From: Marthasterias glacialis
Taxonomy: Eukaryota > Echinodermata > Asteroidea > Forcipulatida > Asteriidae
Reading direction: 5' to 3'
Length of the DNA: 64,000 bases
Assembly: GCA_911728455.2 (NCBI GenBank)
Contig: OU452226.1
Span: 23,197,999-23,261,998 of the forward strand
The translations under genes and the position numbers were made by a program. Shown piece after piece: positions 1 to 42,783 of this stretch. The notes beneath the pieces are model-generated. The model searched no databases. It saw only the letters and a program-made list of their open reading frames with translations, and was not told where the DNA came from. Position 1 is the stretch's first letter. Each line of letters opens with the position of its first letter.

Positions 1-12
1 CTTTTGTTTTGT

Positions 13-210
13 TTATGGATCTGCTTAAGCACAAAAAGTAACTAAGCACAACAAAATTATGCTTACCAGAATAAGGTTACCAGCCAAACTACCATGTCAC
101 AGGTACAATTTGTGACCTGGTACCCTGCTCATTTCTGCTTGGCAGAAAATGGTCAAGCAATATTTTCTGCTTAATATTTTGTGCTTAAGCAGCTCTATGA
201 AATTAGGCCC
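13..210. mobile_element. ~200-bp MITE, GAGCTGCTTAAGCAC family, copy 1
   Basis: TCTGCTTAAGCACAAAAAGT at the left pairs with GTGCTTAAGCAGCTCTATGA at the right; shared core GCTTACCAGAATAAGGTTAC. Other copies at 37701 and 45172; diverged ones near 38870-39030 and 40985-41155. Confidence 0.75.
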
Positions 211-560
211 AGTTGTTTCAGTCCGTTGTTTCTCAACAAACAAATTTAACCTTACTCAGTGCATTCAAAAGACCTATATAATCACAGTGCAGATATATTT
301 CTCTTAATATCAATGGCCATGTCCATGATAGCGGCTGTGGCTTAATTGTGAACAAGCATTGAAGCATAGGAAGCCCATAGCAACACCCCTAGTGACAGCC
401 GCTGCCACCAATTCGGACACGGCCATTGTTTCCAAACTGAAGTTGGTATGAATATTAGTCTGGCCTCCTTCTCAATACAATGATGATTGATGTCATTTTA
501 GTCAGGGAATATAACAACGATGGGGGCAGTTTAATAACAGTCCATGGAGTGAGGTCTTAC

Positions 561-23040
<22,480 letters not shown>

Positions 23041-23315
23041 TTTCAGGTCATTTACTGAGTCATGTATGTGTGACACTCGACATTTTAAAATCCAGAAACT
23101 TTGTCACCTCTTTCAAAATGCATTTGGAACAAGACAATTAAATGCAATAATTTTGAAACTTTACCACAAATGTTTTGACAAAAATTTACAAATTTACAAT
23201 AAATATATATTTTGTAACAATAAAGAAGCATTTGAAGACATGAAAGCATACAAATAATTTTAAAGTCTTTGAACTATTTTGATAAAGGCTGTGAAAGAGA
23301 CAGACATTTGTCAAG
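23041..23315. promoter_or_regulatory. Bidirectional promoter region between HEATR6 and COQ5
   Basis: Only 275 bp separate the two divergent start codons, so 5'UTRs and core promoters of both genes must lie here (or overlap the first exons). A YY1-like sequence, CAAGATGGCGGC, covers the COQ5 ATG at 23312-23323. The HEATR6 start on the other strand reads AAAATGGCG (23043-23035), also YY1-like. No TATA box is evident. The interval contains no coding sequence of its own. The transcription start sites are inferred, not seen. Confidence 0.7.
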
Positions 23316-30389
<7,074 letters not shown>

Positions 30390-31949
30390 GGAAATGATTT
30401 ACAGGCTCAGTAGTGAGTCATGTGTAGCAACATACTAAGTCAAGAGTTTATTACAATCATCGCAACTCTTATAGAGTAAACAAAAGTTATACATGTAGGT
30501 TGTAGGTTGGTGACATCATTATACAAAAACCTTACATGAGGTACTGAAAAGCAACTGCAATTTTAGATTTACTTAGAAAGATTCCATATACAAATGTAGC
30601 ATCAAGCAAAAACATTTCTAAACTAAATTTAAATTGTGAGTGTCGGTTCAGTTTTACCAGTAATTTGATCAATGCAGGGGCAAAACTGTCTGGGAAAGTA
30701 TTTACTATGTACAGTAAAGAGGGTGCAAGACAATGCGCACTGTTTACTCTATGCCAACCTTTATCATCGGAAAACATTTTAACTTTTCCTTTTTTGGTTG
30801 AAAGTTGTTTTAAATTGATACTGGCTTCCGATTCATTTATTCAAAGCACCTTTACCTCTGACATGCTAGTTTTTGTATTGATCCTCTTAAAATTTCGGTT
30901 TAACATGAACAACATTCTACACTCATTAAACTTGTTACAGTAAATTTCTACAACATTACTTGGAATGTTAGGTTCAGTTTTGTAAATAAACAAAGTTACT
31001 CGTATTAACCAGTTTGTTTGTTTGTGCTTTGATTGTAGTTGACTACTACTCCTTAGATGGTTCGTGTGATGCATGTTGACTATTTGTTGTAAATCTTTCC
31101 AGGCATGTCAGGTTTATAATATTGACAATGTGGCACGCTGATTGAAAGCTATCGGTTGGCCATTGAAAGACTTTTGAGACTCTAGAGGGCAGCTTCTTTT
31201 TACATTGCGAAGCTTTTGAAATGTAGTTTAAATGTTCAGAACACAATAATACTAAAAAAGAGCTATTATGTGTTTTTTTTCCAGGGCTTGATCTTAACCA
31301 AGGCCACTGAGGCCATTGGCCTCATGCCCTGTTGAGTTGGCCAGCATGCCCTTCAGAAAAAATGCACTGTCACTACCACCTTGGCCAGCATGCCCTTGTA
31401 CAATTTCTCTGATTTTGCCAGCAAAGGCCTGCCCGCGTTTTTCTTAAGAGCGAGGCCTGTTTTTCTGGTCAGGGTGACACAGAGGACCGCGGAGGGCATT
31501 ATATTCCATTTACCAAGAAGTTCATTCTGAGGGAAAGATAAGCTCTGTTACCCTCAGTATCTTAAAGGGGCCCTATCCTGTTGGAACGTCATTTCGCACA
31601 CACCTGGTTTTTGTTGCAAGCCCAAAGTTTTTTTGTTACTTCCGGCTCCAAAGCTGACTTTACATTTGTGTGTAGTTTTACCAAAAATCACCCATTTTAT
31701 CTTAAAAGAATTTCTTGTGACAAACTCAATTCTGAGAAGACCTTGGTCTTTGAAGAATGCATGTATAATGTAAAAGCGAAGTCCAGTTAATCAACTTTTT
31801 TTGCATACATCAAACAAAATCTACCTCAAGTCAATGCAACTCCTATGGGTTATTCTGGTAATCAGTGGAGCCAGTTTGTATGATGTGGGCTTGGCTTCCA
31901 GTGGAATTATGTCATACTACGAACAGGATAAAGATATTATTTTACAATA
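30390..31949. other. COQ5 3' flank / COQ5-DYNLL intergenic, left part
   Basis: COQ5 3'UTR of unknown length followed by AT-rich sequence; GTAAATAAAC at ~30984 is the only obvious AATAAA-type signal nearby. No coding block recognised except the repeat at 31286-31450. Confidence 0.6.
31286..31450. repeat. Dispersed GGCCTTGATCTTAACC-type repeat, copy 1
   Basis: GCTTGATCTTAACCAAGGCC, GCCATTGGCCTCATGCCCTG and GTTGGCCAGCATGCCCTTC are shared with 49541-49640. Noncoding. Confidence 0.65.
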
Positions 31950-32615
31950 GACCGATTGTGGGCCCAATGTTTACATGTCATCACGTGACCTGTAGTGGTT
32001 ACTACGTCATCTCAGCTGATGGCAAACTACGTGGAAATACATGCTGTGACCAACAAAGTCACATCAACAGTCAGCTTTGGTAATAATAACACAGTTACTA
32101 AGACCTTTTATTAAAGTTGTATGTTGTGACATTGATTTTTATCACATTACTGTTTCATGAACTATATTCTACTACAAAAGAAGTTTATTTTTTAGTTATG
32201 CGTGGGAGTCGGATGACGATGTAGCCACCGCCTGTTATTTTGTTTGTATTGTCGGCCTAATCACTATGAGAAGGGTAAAGAACGTTGGAAAGGTTAGCAT
32301 TTATCTAGCCTTGTGGAATTCAAATAGACAAAGGAATCACACGGTTTTTAAAAGCCTTTTTTTTTTATGACTTCAAAATCATGAAATTCTTGTGGACTTG
32401 CTAGAACTGTCCTTACTGGCTTTATTCAGCTAATCGAAGGTCTCTGGTACAAACTCTGGAATATTTTTCACGGATTTCGAGAAAGAAAAGCCTCAATTGA
32501 ATAGACAAATGCAACAATCATCATGTGCCATACCGCACTTTCTTATGGAGGATGTTGTGTTTGTTTACATGCAATACCCACTACAGGTCACGTGACATGG
32601 GTTGCGCAATCAGTC
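31950..32615. mobile_element. MITE of the TA|GACC type between COQ5 and DYNLL 3' ends
   Basis: GACCGATTGTGGGCCCAATG at the left; GGGTTGCGCAATCAGTC at the right; TA flanks (31948-31949, 32616-32617). CACGTGACCTGTAGTGGT near the left end is inverted near the right end. A partial relative lies at 34910-35148. Confidence 0.7.
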
Positions 32616-32682
32616 TATTTAGTTCAAACAAATACATTTAATCAAGTAAATATTTTAAACGATGAACTTGTTTAAAAAACAC

Positions 32683-32952
32683 TCAACCAGATTTATAAAG
32701 CAACACAGCAACCTGCCCTAAATAGAAATAGATGAAGTGCTTGGTCTCGTGGGTGACATAGCTGCCAAAGTTCCTTCCCACAATGCAGTGCCATGTCGGA
32801 TTGTACTTCTTGTCGAATTCCTTCTTGATGTAAGCCGCAATGTCCTTCTCAATGTTGAACTTCTCCAGGGCTTGGGTTGCACAGTCCACGGCGTCCTGTT
32901 GCATGTCCTCTGACATGTCGGCATTCTTGATAACGGCTTTCCTTTCAGACAT
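32683..32952 (-). CDS. DYNLL1: Dynein light chain LC8-type (DYNLL1/2), 89 aa, single coding exon
   Basis: The 89-residue open frame has the exact LC8 length and near-identity to animal DYNLL, e.g. [48 protein letters not shown] and the C-terminal LLYKSG. LC8 is a homodimeric hub that binds short linear motifs in dynein intermediate chain and many other proteins; the [16 protein letters not shown] strand forms its ligand groove. The coding part has no intron. A splice acceptor (TTTGTACAG) ends five bases upstream of the ATG, at 32958, so a 5'UTR intron is likely. A good donor lies at 34014 (GACTAG|GTGAGC, minus strand), which would put a noncoding first exon from 34015 upwards. DYNLL1 versus DYNLL2 cannot be decided from sequence alone; the symbol is chosen because of the COQ5 neighbour. 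Confidence 0.95.
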   Translation of the reverse strand: MSERKAVIKNADMSEDMQQDAVDCATQALEKFNIEKDIAAYIKKEFDKKYNPTWHCIVGRNFGSYVTHETKHFIYFYLGQVAVLLYKSG

Positions 32953-33538
32953 GATGGCTGTACAAAGTAAAAAATATGTGACCCAAAGAATTAATTTGGT
33001 TGATTATTACTTATTATCAAAACGGAGGCTTACGTCCTACCAGGGCTAAGGTTGTTTTTTTTCCTTCTCAGTGTAGGCATTGGTGTTAACTGTCATTGTC
33101 ATTTAAATTAGACTTAGAGGATGGAAATTCATTTACTATCTTCTCAAGTCAAACGATGATGTCGTTCGTTAGGCTTAGTAACAAAGTTAGCCTAACTTAT
33201 TTGTAAGGCTATATTTCCCCCTGTTTAAACTTTAAGTTAGTGGAACACCGAACGGAACTTCTCAAGTGAAACTGAAAGTGAGGCATTAAAGTTCAGGAAA
33301 TTCACATTGCACATAATTCAAAATGCTAACTAAATATGTTATGGGCCAGGGGCCTAATATTTTGCGGCTGGTCATTGCCTTTGTTTTGGTGTCCTTCCTT
33401 GAAATGTTCCAATAAAGCAATAGAAATTTATAATTTCCTCATGCTGAGTCATATCATAGATAGTCATACTCATAGACATGATAGAGGTGCCCTTTAAAGT
33501 TTAATATCAAGAAGAAAACGCCTTGCCCTTGGTGTCTA

Positions 33539-33695
33539 GACCCAGTGTCTGGGATGCTGTACTCCTTTTTTTGAGATATTAACTTTATCATAAAGTAAAA
33601 GTCAAAATCTCAACAACAACAAAAAGAGTAGGCTAGGCCCAACAGTACAGCGCCCCCATAAAGTCAAAATCTCAAAAAGGAAAAGTTACTGGGTC
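33539..33695. mobile_element. Hairpin MITE, same family, diverged, within the presumed DYNLL 5'UTR intron
   Basis: TA|GACCCAGTGTCTGGG at the left and TTACTGGGTC|TA at the right, with an internal duplication of the GTCAAAATCTCAA piece. Confidence 0.7.
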
Positions 33696-34014
33696 TACTG
33701 CGCGGGTGCCCTTGCCCTTTCAAGATTGAAGCAATCAGGCCTGGCTGAGCATGCTGAGTTAGAATATTATTTATAATTTAATTATAAGTCGACTTTTTAA
33801 GAGTAAGACTTACTAGAGTAAGACTAAGACTTTTAAGAGTAAGAATGTAAGACAACTTTTGTCTTTTGAATTGTTACTGTTGGCTCAGCATGCTCAGTCA
33901 CTTCAAAATATAGATTCCCTCTGCCGCATGCGAATTTACTTTCATTTGACATTTAATGTTACATTGTGGAGCTAAGCCTACTAGTACTACTATTACTAAA
34001 AAAAAATAGCTCAC

Positions 34015-34790
34015 CTAGTCAGATTGCAGTTGTTTTTAGTGTAGATAGAAGTTGCAGAAAGGTAAACTGCTAAAACTCCTTTTGACTCGTTTGGCTCGAA
34101 AAAATCGAAGTCGAAATATGATGTGCGTAGTGCTACTGTCTGATGGATGGCACTGCCACTGCCAGTGCTAATCTAGACTATGCTGGCCTCTCGATCTAGC
34201 TTCTTGTTGAGTCGTCCAAATTTGTTGTTTTCAACATGCACTTGACTGACTTAACGTTAGTCCTAGCTTTATTCAACTGGCTCTTTGAGTGAGACAACTT
34301 GCGTGAAAAACACCGAAAATTGTTAACTTTAACATTCGCTAGCTAGATCATCTTTTATCTAGACTTGAGATAATGTGTGTGCAATTTTTAACGCAAAAAA
34401 TTGCGGAATGGATGATGAGTGATCGATTGTGAGCGCGCGCGTGGTCGTGCGTGCTGTCAGTAAGCTAGTGGTTCCATTGGCTCAAAGTTGACATACTGTG
34501 TTTTTATTGGATGTTTCATCAGATTATTCCCCGGTAGCCCGCTCCGAGTCAGAACGAACTTGAGCGGTGATTGGCTATTTTTTTCTTAATTTTTTTTCTC
34601 TCCAGCTGCAAACAAACTTGATAGGTTCAAAGAGAAAAACCTTCCTCGGTAGTTTGTTCAATTTCCAAGGCGCATGCGCAGCTCCATCTATGGATGGGTG
34701 GGAAATGGGATCATGGATGCCGGAACCGCACGCTGCGACGGTTGATAGTGAAATTCTTGCGTTCAAAAGTGTGTGACCGCGAGCGGTTGC
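34015..34790 (-). promoter_or_regulatory. Probable DYNLL noncoding first exon and promoter zone, with an NRF1-like site
   Basis: If the donor at 34014 is used, the first exon and core promoter of the dynein light chain lie here. The stretch includes a CpG-containing patch around 34430-34460, ATTGG boxes (34475-34480, 34569-34573) and a palindromic NRF1-type site GCGCATGCGC at 34670-34679. The boundaries are inferred. The NRF1 site could also serve an unseen transcript on the plus strand. Confidence 0.4.
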
Positions 34791-34909
34791 TCCGCAGTAG
34801 CATTACGACATCGTTAACATAATACCGTCGGCTCAGAACTATAAGGTCATTAACTTCCGTAATCGACAAAAGGTCATTAACATTTCCAAACTAAAAAACA
34901 GTTCCTTGT

Positions 34910-35148
34910 ATAGAATTTCCAAGACTTGCAGGAACTGTCCTTTCTGGCATTATTCAGCCACTCCAAAGTCTGTGGTACAAACTCTGAAATATTTTTCACA
35001 GATTTCGAGAAAAAAAGCCTCGATCAAATAAAGAAATGCAAAAATCATCATGTACCGTATTGCACTTCCTATCGGAGAACGTCGTTAGTTGTTTACGTTT
35101 AATACCCACTACAGGTCACGTGACTGAGGTTGCGCAATCGGTCTGTTG
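34910..35148. repeat. Right-half copy of the MITE at 31950-32615
   Basis: GGAACTGTCCTTTCTGGC, GATTTCGAGAAAAAAAGCCT and CCCACTACAGGTCACGTGAC match the right part of the element at ~32400-32615. Confidence 0.7.
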
Positions 35149-35753
35149 GTTTGGTTGGGCGGTACACAAATAACCCGGACTCTCGGGGCATCAATCCTGT
35201 CACATAGTTTGGATCAAGATGTTCTACTCTTCCTTATAACAACAAAATTTTGAAACAAAAGTTAGGCCTACCAAAAGTAACTGGGTAGGCCCTGTGGGGC
35301 AACAGAGAAATAGAATTGTATCTTTTCGGGAAGTCACCTTCTAAGACTGAGAGAAACACGGAACCTAAATTTATAAATGTTCAAAACACTTTTGACCACT
35401 ATCCCACAAGTCATGCTACTACTATTGGGGGCCCGCACATAACAAGTTACCTACCGATGCAGTCAGGTTGGGAAAATTTGAATAAAATGTAGGCCCTAGG
35501 GCCTAATGCCATTGTTTTTTGTAATTGTAGCGAGAGGTCAATTAACCCCATTGCATTTTGCACATTGAGTCCTACCGTCAGTTCTGTAGGTAGGCCCTAT
35601 TCAGACAAGGAATATAACGGAAGTCCGATTTTCTTTTAGTACCTCGTTGAATATTACGCGCAACTATTCTTACTACGTCAGTCAGTATGTCCAAGTTAGG
35701 ACACGGGGACACTGCGCCAATCGTATTGTAACGCCGTCGTGCGCGTGTGTATA

Positions 35754-35975
35754 GACAGATCCATTAAGCACCGCCCCTAAACATATTGACCAATCACAGC
35801 ATTGGCTACATCATCACTGTACACACGTGGACAGCAAAATGTGCGGCTCTCAGTGCCCGACCGCGCTAGCGTGTTTACATAACATTAACTTTTTCAGAAG
35901 TTTTGTTGGACTTTAGGTGGCGTACCCAAGGCTGTGATTGGTCTACACGTATGGGGCGGGCTTAATGGATCGATC
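35754..35975. mobile_element. MITE, GATCCATTAAGCCCCGCC family, medium form
   Basis: Ends GACAGATCCATTAAGCACCG and GGCGGGCTTAATGGATCGATC, flanked by TA (35752-35753, 35976-35977). Interior includes TTGACCAATCACAGC as in other copies. Confidence 0.75.
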
Positions 35976-36246
35976 TATTGCCGGCTACCTCATTTGACTA
36001 GTACGCTATTCGGTAAGTAGCGAGGTCAAAATGTACCCATTTGCCCGTGCACAACTAATCCTGCCTCAGTAGTTTCCCAATAGTAAGACTATGCATGTAC
36101 ATGTACATACTGCACGCACTTTGTAGTTTGCCAGTTTGAGAATTGGTTTTCCCGTCCTCCCCCATTATTCCGGCTCCCTCATGCAACAATAGGCCTACTT
36201 TGAAAGATATTGGGAAAGAAGAAGAAAACAAGCTTGTTTGTGGTAT

Positions 36247-36413
36247 GACTGTATAGAGATATTCTTTACTTTACTTCCCATCCCAAGTACAAAGATAGTA
36301 AAGTGTCTAGCTCAAGGACACAAGCATCTTGACCAGCCAGGCCGGGATTTGAACCCCAACTCTGTGAGCGACAGAACTTGAACACGGTAGACTAGACCGG
36401 CTGGCCACGAAGC
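36247..36413 (-). mobile_element. SINE fragment, reverse, tRNA-Leu-like head
   Basis: Contains the complement of GACACTT...TTGAGC, a box B (complement of GGGATTTGAACCCC) and the head end TCGTGGCCAGCCGG near 36408. Truncated body. Confidence 0.6.
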
Positions 36414-37235
36414 TTCACACTAAAAAAAAAAGTGTTTCTCTCTTCAATAAATATTTTCCAAAAACTCACCATCTCATACAAAGTGTTCATTTGACGCTGA
36501 TGTTGTTAATGTCTGCTTTCAATGAGATACACACATATAAATATTCTATTTTATACACATTCATACTCATATTCAGTAGGGATATTCAAACAGCTTGCAA
36601 TAAGTTACCGCCTACCGGTATCAATCTAGTCATTTTAGACCAAACCAAACACATCCTGACTGTGTCTTTTAATAATGTTCAATGTTAAAACTGAAATTCT
36701 GTGACTGATTTCTGGCAGCATGGCTCTATGTTCATTGTACCCTCAGAAGCATTGGGTTTTAATGAACAGCTCTGATACATAGAAAGATTTGCAGTCAAAT
36801 TAATAAGGGTTAAGGGTTAAAGGTTAAAGGTTAAAGCCATGATACATTAGTGTCTTTGAGAGATTGTGTTCTTCGCCATCTTCTAGATTTCAATAACACA
36901 ACCAATTTTGAGAGAATACCAAATAGCCGATTATGCTATATCAGATTTCGTGCACTATGTATTTTGTGCGTATTAAATTAGGCAAATCAAAAGCAAGAAT
37001 TTTGTGTTTTTTGCAAATTTCTCGCACATGACAGTATTTTATAAAAGATAGGACAATTGGCAGTTGTATCAAATTCACAATCAGTAGGCAGTGTCCGAAT
37101 TTGTGGCTATACGGCTCCGGCTGTTACTAAGAGTGTTGCTATGGGCCTCCTATGCTTCAACACATGTTCATGTGCCCATAAAGCCACAGCCATAGCCGCT
37201 AATTCGGACAGGACCTAAGCTTCCATCAGTTTCTC

Positions 37236-37696
37236 GACCAATCCATTAAGCCCCGCCGACTAACGTATTGACCAATAACAGCCTTGACAACACCACTGAA
37301 AGTCCGACAAAAGTCTGACACATAAAAAAATCCCATTCGAAAAGTAAAACCGCCCCCATCGTTTTGACACACAACAGCACACACAACTGTACTAGCTTTT
37401 GTTTTGCTTTAATTTGATCACATTTCTGGTGGTGAAAATCCCACAGCAGCAGTCCCTGAACAGTCGTGTAAAAGTGGTTGAACAGTGTTCCTGTCTGCAT
37501 TGTTCTTTGGACTCAAGGCACTGCTCAAAAGGCCAAAAAACTAAATCCATACCGTTCACAAAAACCATGTATGTGTGTGTATCCGATACCTATGTGTGTG
37601 GCTGCATCGAACCACCGCTGCCATCCTGGCAAGAAAGTCACACCATGTGCTGTTGCTAGGCAGTTGCTAAGGTAGGCGGGGTTTAATGGATCGGTC
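37236..37696. mobile_element. Full-length MITE, GATCCATTAAGCCCCGCC family
   Basis: GACCAATCCATTAAGCCCCG at the left and CGGGGTTTAATGGATCGGTC at the right. Interior matches the split copy at 20.7-21.6 kb. It directly abuts the repeat at 37701. Confidence 0.8.
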
Positions 37697-37700
37697 TATT

Positions 37701-37886
37701 TCATAGAGCTGCTCAAGCACAATAGGTAGCTAAGCACAAAACAATTATGCTTACCAGAATAAGTTAACCTGAGCTCAAATACCTTGTCACTTGTACTAAT
37801 TGCGACTGGTATCCTGCTTGTTTTTGCTTAGCAGAAAATGATTAAGCAATATTGTCTGTTTAACCAGCTCTATGAAATTTGGCCCC
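37701..37886. mobile_element. MITE, GAGCTGCTTAAGCAC family, copy 2
   Basis: TCATAGAGCTGCTCAAGCAC to CCAGCTCTATGAAATTTGGC. Core GCTTACCAGAATAAG shared. It abuts the end of the MITE at 37236-37696. Confidence 0.75.
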
Positions 37887-39685
37887 GTCAAGAAAAATGT
37901 ATCACACCTTTAAAAAGGTTTCAAAACTGAATGCACTGAAATCAAAACTTGCTACTTGCTTAGCCTAAATCAAAAATGAATATTAACATTTTAAAAAATG
38001 TACAAATACCATAATAAATCAATTCTTAAAGAGAGGTGGTTGGTTGAAAATATCTCTATCGGGAAAAAATGGAAAAAACCAGGGACGTGAAAGACCTGAA
38101 TGTTAATTAAATGTGAATACAGTTTCAAGGATACATTGATATTGAATGTTAAAATAAATAACTTTTTAAGTACAGCTTTTTGTACAGGTTACTGTTAACC
38201 CATACAGATAATCTGAAGGGCCGACTACTACTCCTTACATTAATGCAGTTGTTTTCTCAAAAAACATGGACAGCCTTCGCTGACGTCATCACACAATAAA
38301 TCTTGCCCTGCTGGCGCCATTCTCGGCGTCCGATTCCCCATGTATAACTGCGCAGCGTAAATTGAACCTTTCACATGAAATATGTCAATTACACATCACA
38401 CGTGCGCACTAACACTTAATGGTGGGCAAAATTGAGGGATCATCGCGCCTTTTTGTGTGGGGCTAATGGTGGCGTGATGCATACGCGTTTGTGCATCTGC
38501 CTAGTGCACAACTCTATGGCGTTTGCCAACCAATAGTGTCTCAACCCATGCATGAATGTAATTAGTATGTATTCAAAATACAATTTGCATATTGACTCTA
38601 TTGTGTACTTTTAATATTTTTATATTGTTACATTCTTGTAATTTGGCCTGCAGGCCAAGATTTGAAATTTTTTCAGCATATTTCATGGGAAAGGCTAATA
38701 ATTTCAGACATCGCGCGCATAGTTTGGACTACACCATATTTTTACATGCATTTAAGTTTGCCATTTTGACTCACAAATTGGCAGACCATGGGCAGACAGT
38801 GGCCGTGTGTGATGTCAGTGCAAGGCGATCTATGAATGTATAAACACAGATATTTGTTTTACCTACCAAGGTCCAAATTTCATGTTAAGCACAACAAGTT
38901 GCTTAGCACGGAAATCTTGCTTAGCAGAAACAGATTACCAGCCCAAAATACCATGTAAATAATTATACATCAGTTTAAACTGGTTTCCAGCTTAGCAGAG
39001 AATTTGCTAACCACAATTTTATGTTCACGGGCGCTTGTATTTAAACATGTTGACCTTTCAGGAAATAGCGTATTTCAAAAAATAACATCTACAAAAATAC
39101 AAACATACATTTACAAATTACGACACGGCAAAATATATTTCATGGCTAGCGATCATATGCAAAATATCCCCCACAAAGAATATTGGAAAAAAATAAAATA
39201 AACTTAGACTATATTTATCTTAAAATCATATACATGAATACAAGTTACAACATGACACACGGCACATTACATTAATATGAGGTAATAACTGCATTTAATA
39301 ATGCAACAAAATATTTCATAAAACAGCAACTTGTGATCCCTTTATACTCTTTGTGGACATTATGTCAACTTCAAGTGACACTCGATCCTCACAAATTCAT
39401 CGACGAAAAAATAAACTTTTGTTTCAAATTTCTTGTCCACAATAACAGACAAACACTTGGTACAGTGAAACAGATATCACTTTCTTACACTTGTAATTTT
39501 GTAGTGAAATATATTTCAACTGAATATTTTTGTGTGTGTTTTGGCTGAGGCTGTTGAATGCAATCATGGGCAGTGATCCCACATTTGACATACACCTATC
39601 CCCACCCCACACCAAAATAGGTCTAAATAAATTTAAAAAAAGTGTTTCGTGTACGACACAACTGTGCATGTACGTAAGACTGCCT

Positions 39686-40047
39686 CATATTATTATTATT
39701 ATTACTTTCTGGTCATGAAACCAAAGGATGCCTCAAAAGCGAACTTAATCACTGTAGCTTGGAGGCCTGAGGATACCTGTAGATAAGGATGCTTGCTATC
39801 CGAACCAAAAACACCGGGGTAAACCCTTACTCTTCCACGATAAGTGTTCTGGTCCTTTTACGTGCACTACCCATCCTAGTACACGGGACCTACGGCTTAA
39901 CACCCCATCCGAAGGACAAAGCAATTATGGTAAAGTGTCTTACTCAAGGATACAAGTGTCACAACTGGCAAAGCCGGGATTCGAACCCACATTCTGTAAA
40001 CTACAGAACTTTAGTTCCGTGGACTTTCACTCAGCCATGCCACTTAA
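39686..40047 (-). mobile_element. SINE, reverse: tRNA-like head with MetaSINE-like body
   Basis: It starts with ATT repeats (the 3' tail on the opposite strand). The body ACGGGACCTACGGCTTAACA...CCATCCGAAGG is the complement of the body at 8392. The head includes GGGATTCGAACCCAC (box B complement). Confidence 0.75.
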
Positions 40048-42749
40048 CAAATCCTCAGCAAAATCATCCGCTGTCAACTTTAACAGGTACCCTACGCAGA
40101 TTTTTTCACGTTGCTAATTTAAGTGGGGCCTCCCACTATGAATGCGAAAGTCTTGTCTGCAACATCTGATGTACGAATAAACAACTCGTAACGTCATCAT
40201 TGAATGTATTTTTGACCGCATGAGGGTATTTTTTACCACGAGGGCACTTTCAACAGCTAATTTACTTGCCATCACAGTTTTATCTTATTTTGACTGCCTG
40301 AATGTTGTTGACTTTTTATCAAAGGCCAAAAAAATAATGATAATAATAACAATAAAAAAAAAAAAGGTTTGTTTTACTTGCTTTGAATCACGTAAATTTG
40401 GTTCAGGCACGCCCTCACACGGTCAAAAATACAGCGAACTGTAAAATAACTCCAACACCAGCTAGCATCCTACTTGAGAGCAACAAGAGTCGTATAAAGC
40501 TGTGTCGAATTCCAACTTGCAAATTAATTGCTGTTACATTTTAAAAACCACACCTCGTGTCATCTTATCTGAAGAATACCAATACTGATTTGTCTCGAGT
40601 TATAAATTTTAAATATTGATTTACAAAATACATTTACTGGTCATTTCAAATACTGCTCGTTAGTAAACACTTAACATCAAGTGGCATTGTTTTGTTGTCA
40701 CAATTGACCTTCTATGAATAATCAAAAGAACATGAACCCTCATGAAGATTACACAGTGTGCGAGTCCGTTCCAAGTTCTGGAACATACGTGAACATTAAA
40801 AGCAAATAATATTTTACCACAACATATATGTTTCGACCGGCGCAACATGAAATTTGTGTTCGACATGGCGCTCTTACTGATCTTGATTGGGCAATAATCA
40901 AAATAACTTGGAATGTCATCGCGATCAACAAGTCAGTACATAGAACTGAAAAGAGTGAATGACTGGCTAGACAGTGGAATAGCACAAGTTTCACAGATTC
41001 TAAGACATTGTGTCCCAACTTCACAAAGCAAAATAATTTGCTGAAAACAGGTACATGGTTTACCAGCCAAAATACTATGGAGTTTACAATGCTTGTGACT
41101 GGTTCCCCACTCACTTTTGCTCAGCAAATGAATTTTATGAAGCAATATTTTCCATTTAATAGCAGTATAAAATAATGACTCGGGGCTTCTTCTGCCAAAA
41201 CAAGAGCCACCTTGAGCTCAAACATGCAACAGACCTCTCCTGGGCACGTACTGTTTAGCCAGTCCATTTGCAGCTACCTTCATTCACTCTCAATGGAAGG
41301 CGTTTGAGACCTTAGCAGGCGCCCCAGTTAGCGGTCCTTTTCTATTATGAGAACAATTGAAAAGGACCGCTTACCAGAGAGCCCACTAAACGTCTCAAAA
41401 GTCTTCCGTTCAACATGACAGCTTTGCATACAGTGCATGGTCATCTTTGATTGGGAAGGCTGATTGTGCTGATGTAAAACCCCTAGGTAGGATCCTCTGT
41501 GAGTAACAATGGTGTGTGTAGTTTTGTATGAATTCTCAAGGTTGCTCATAATGCATTGAGAAGCGAGTTTACACACTCTTGGTTGTAGCTTGAATGTGAT
41601 ATGCAAAACTTTGCCATAGCCTGGAGTGGTAGCCAATCAAACCCACACCAAATATAAGGTATATTATGGACTTTAAGATACATTATGCGCTGACGCCATC
41701 ATGCCACCATCTTAGAGGTAAAACGATGATGAAGCAATAGAGAAAACGCACACCTGTGTACGCGCGACTCCAAAACGTCATCACTCAAAAACAGGATAGT
41801 CTGAGGAATTCAAATTTAAGCAATAACTTGCGACTAAGCATTGTACCACATATTATTCAAATCTAACTCGCAAATGGCTTATTGGGCAGAGCTTACCTGT
41901 ATTGGTCTTACATGACTTATACTCAGAGATATGGTCTCTTTAAAGTTTTTCAAGTTAATGCTGTAAAACAAGAAGCACGTTTTCTGATATACATATATTT
42001 GATATTAAAATTATCATGATTGCCTTTTTTGTAACATTTAGGAATGGACAGTTTTTTTCTGGATGGATTAAAAATAATGGAAAAAAACACTTTATTCGGT
42101 GAGGGAATATGCAAAGTATGTCAATATTATATCACATGCTTTTACATGAGTCATATATTTACAACTTTAAAAACTATTTGTCAGTTAATTTTGTAAGTAC
42201 CAATGCAGCAAGTTATTTTTGGGGGAAAATTTAAGCACGGGATCTGGGTCCAAGTACACGGCACTGTTTACCGAATTATGCGCTTACGGCGCCCTCTAAT
42301 GGACGTGATTCTGTGGCCCCTCAGCGCAGTGCTCCGCGGTGAGCAGCCCCTTGACATTCGGCCCCAGAATCTCATTATCATCTACAAAAGAACGAGCTTC
42401 ATCTTAGATCACTGGATTTCTTTCCCAGAAACAGGTATGCAACATCAGTTTTAAGAATATTGTAAGTATATTTACAGACAAAGATTAATGGGAATGTTTT
42501 TTAAAGTTGTTGTAAGTTTAACACCTTTCCACATGTTTACTTTTTAATGAGCGGTAAGTAAAATGTTTTTAATAACTGGAATGACCATTTAGACTAGTAA
42601 TAGAGCTTTCAGTCTAGATACATTTTCAGAAAGTGACTTGCTCTAGTACAATCCCTAAACTTTGAACCAATTTTTAAAAGTGAGATCTTGGTAAAATTTG
42701 ATTCTCTAGATTTTCCTCTTTCATTTCATACCAGATTTGTTTAAAATTA

Positions 42750-42750
<1 letters not shown>

Positions 42751-42780
<30 letters not shown>
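42751..42780 (+). repeat. A30 homopolymer
   Basis: Thirty consecutive A in gene-free sequence. No retroposed gene body recognised upstream. Confidence 0.95.

Positions 42781-42783
<3 letters not shown>

Noticed and set aside
36807-36835. Interstitial telomere repeat
   Set aside because: The units are TTAAGGG/TTAAAGG, not the TTAGGG expected for these animals, and only about four are present.
42203-42454. Possible small protein of 83 codons
   Set aside because: No similarity recognised, no splice context, and typical chance length for this composition.
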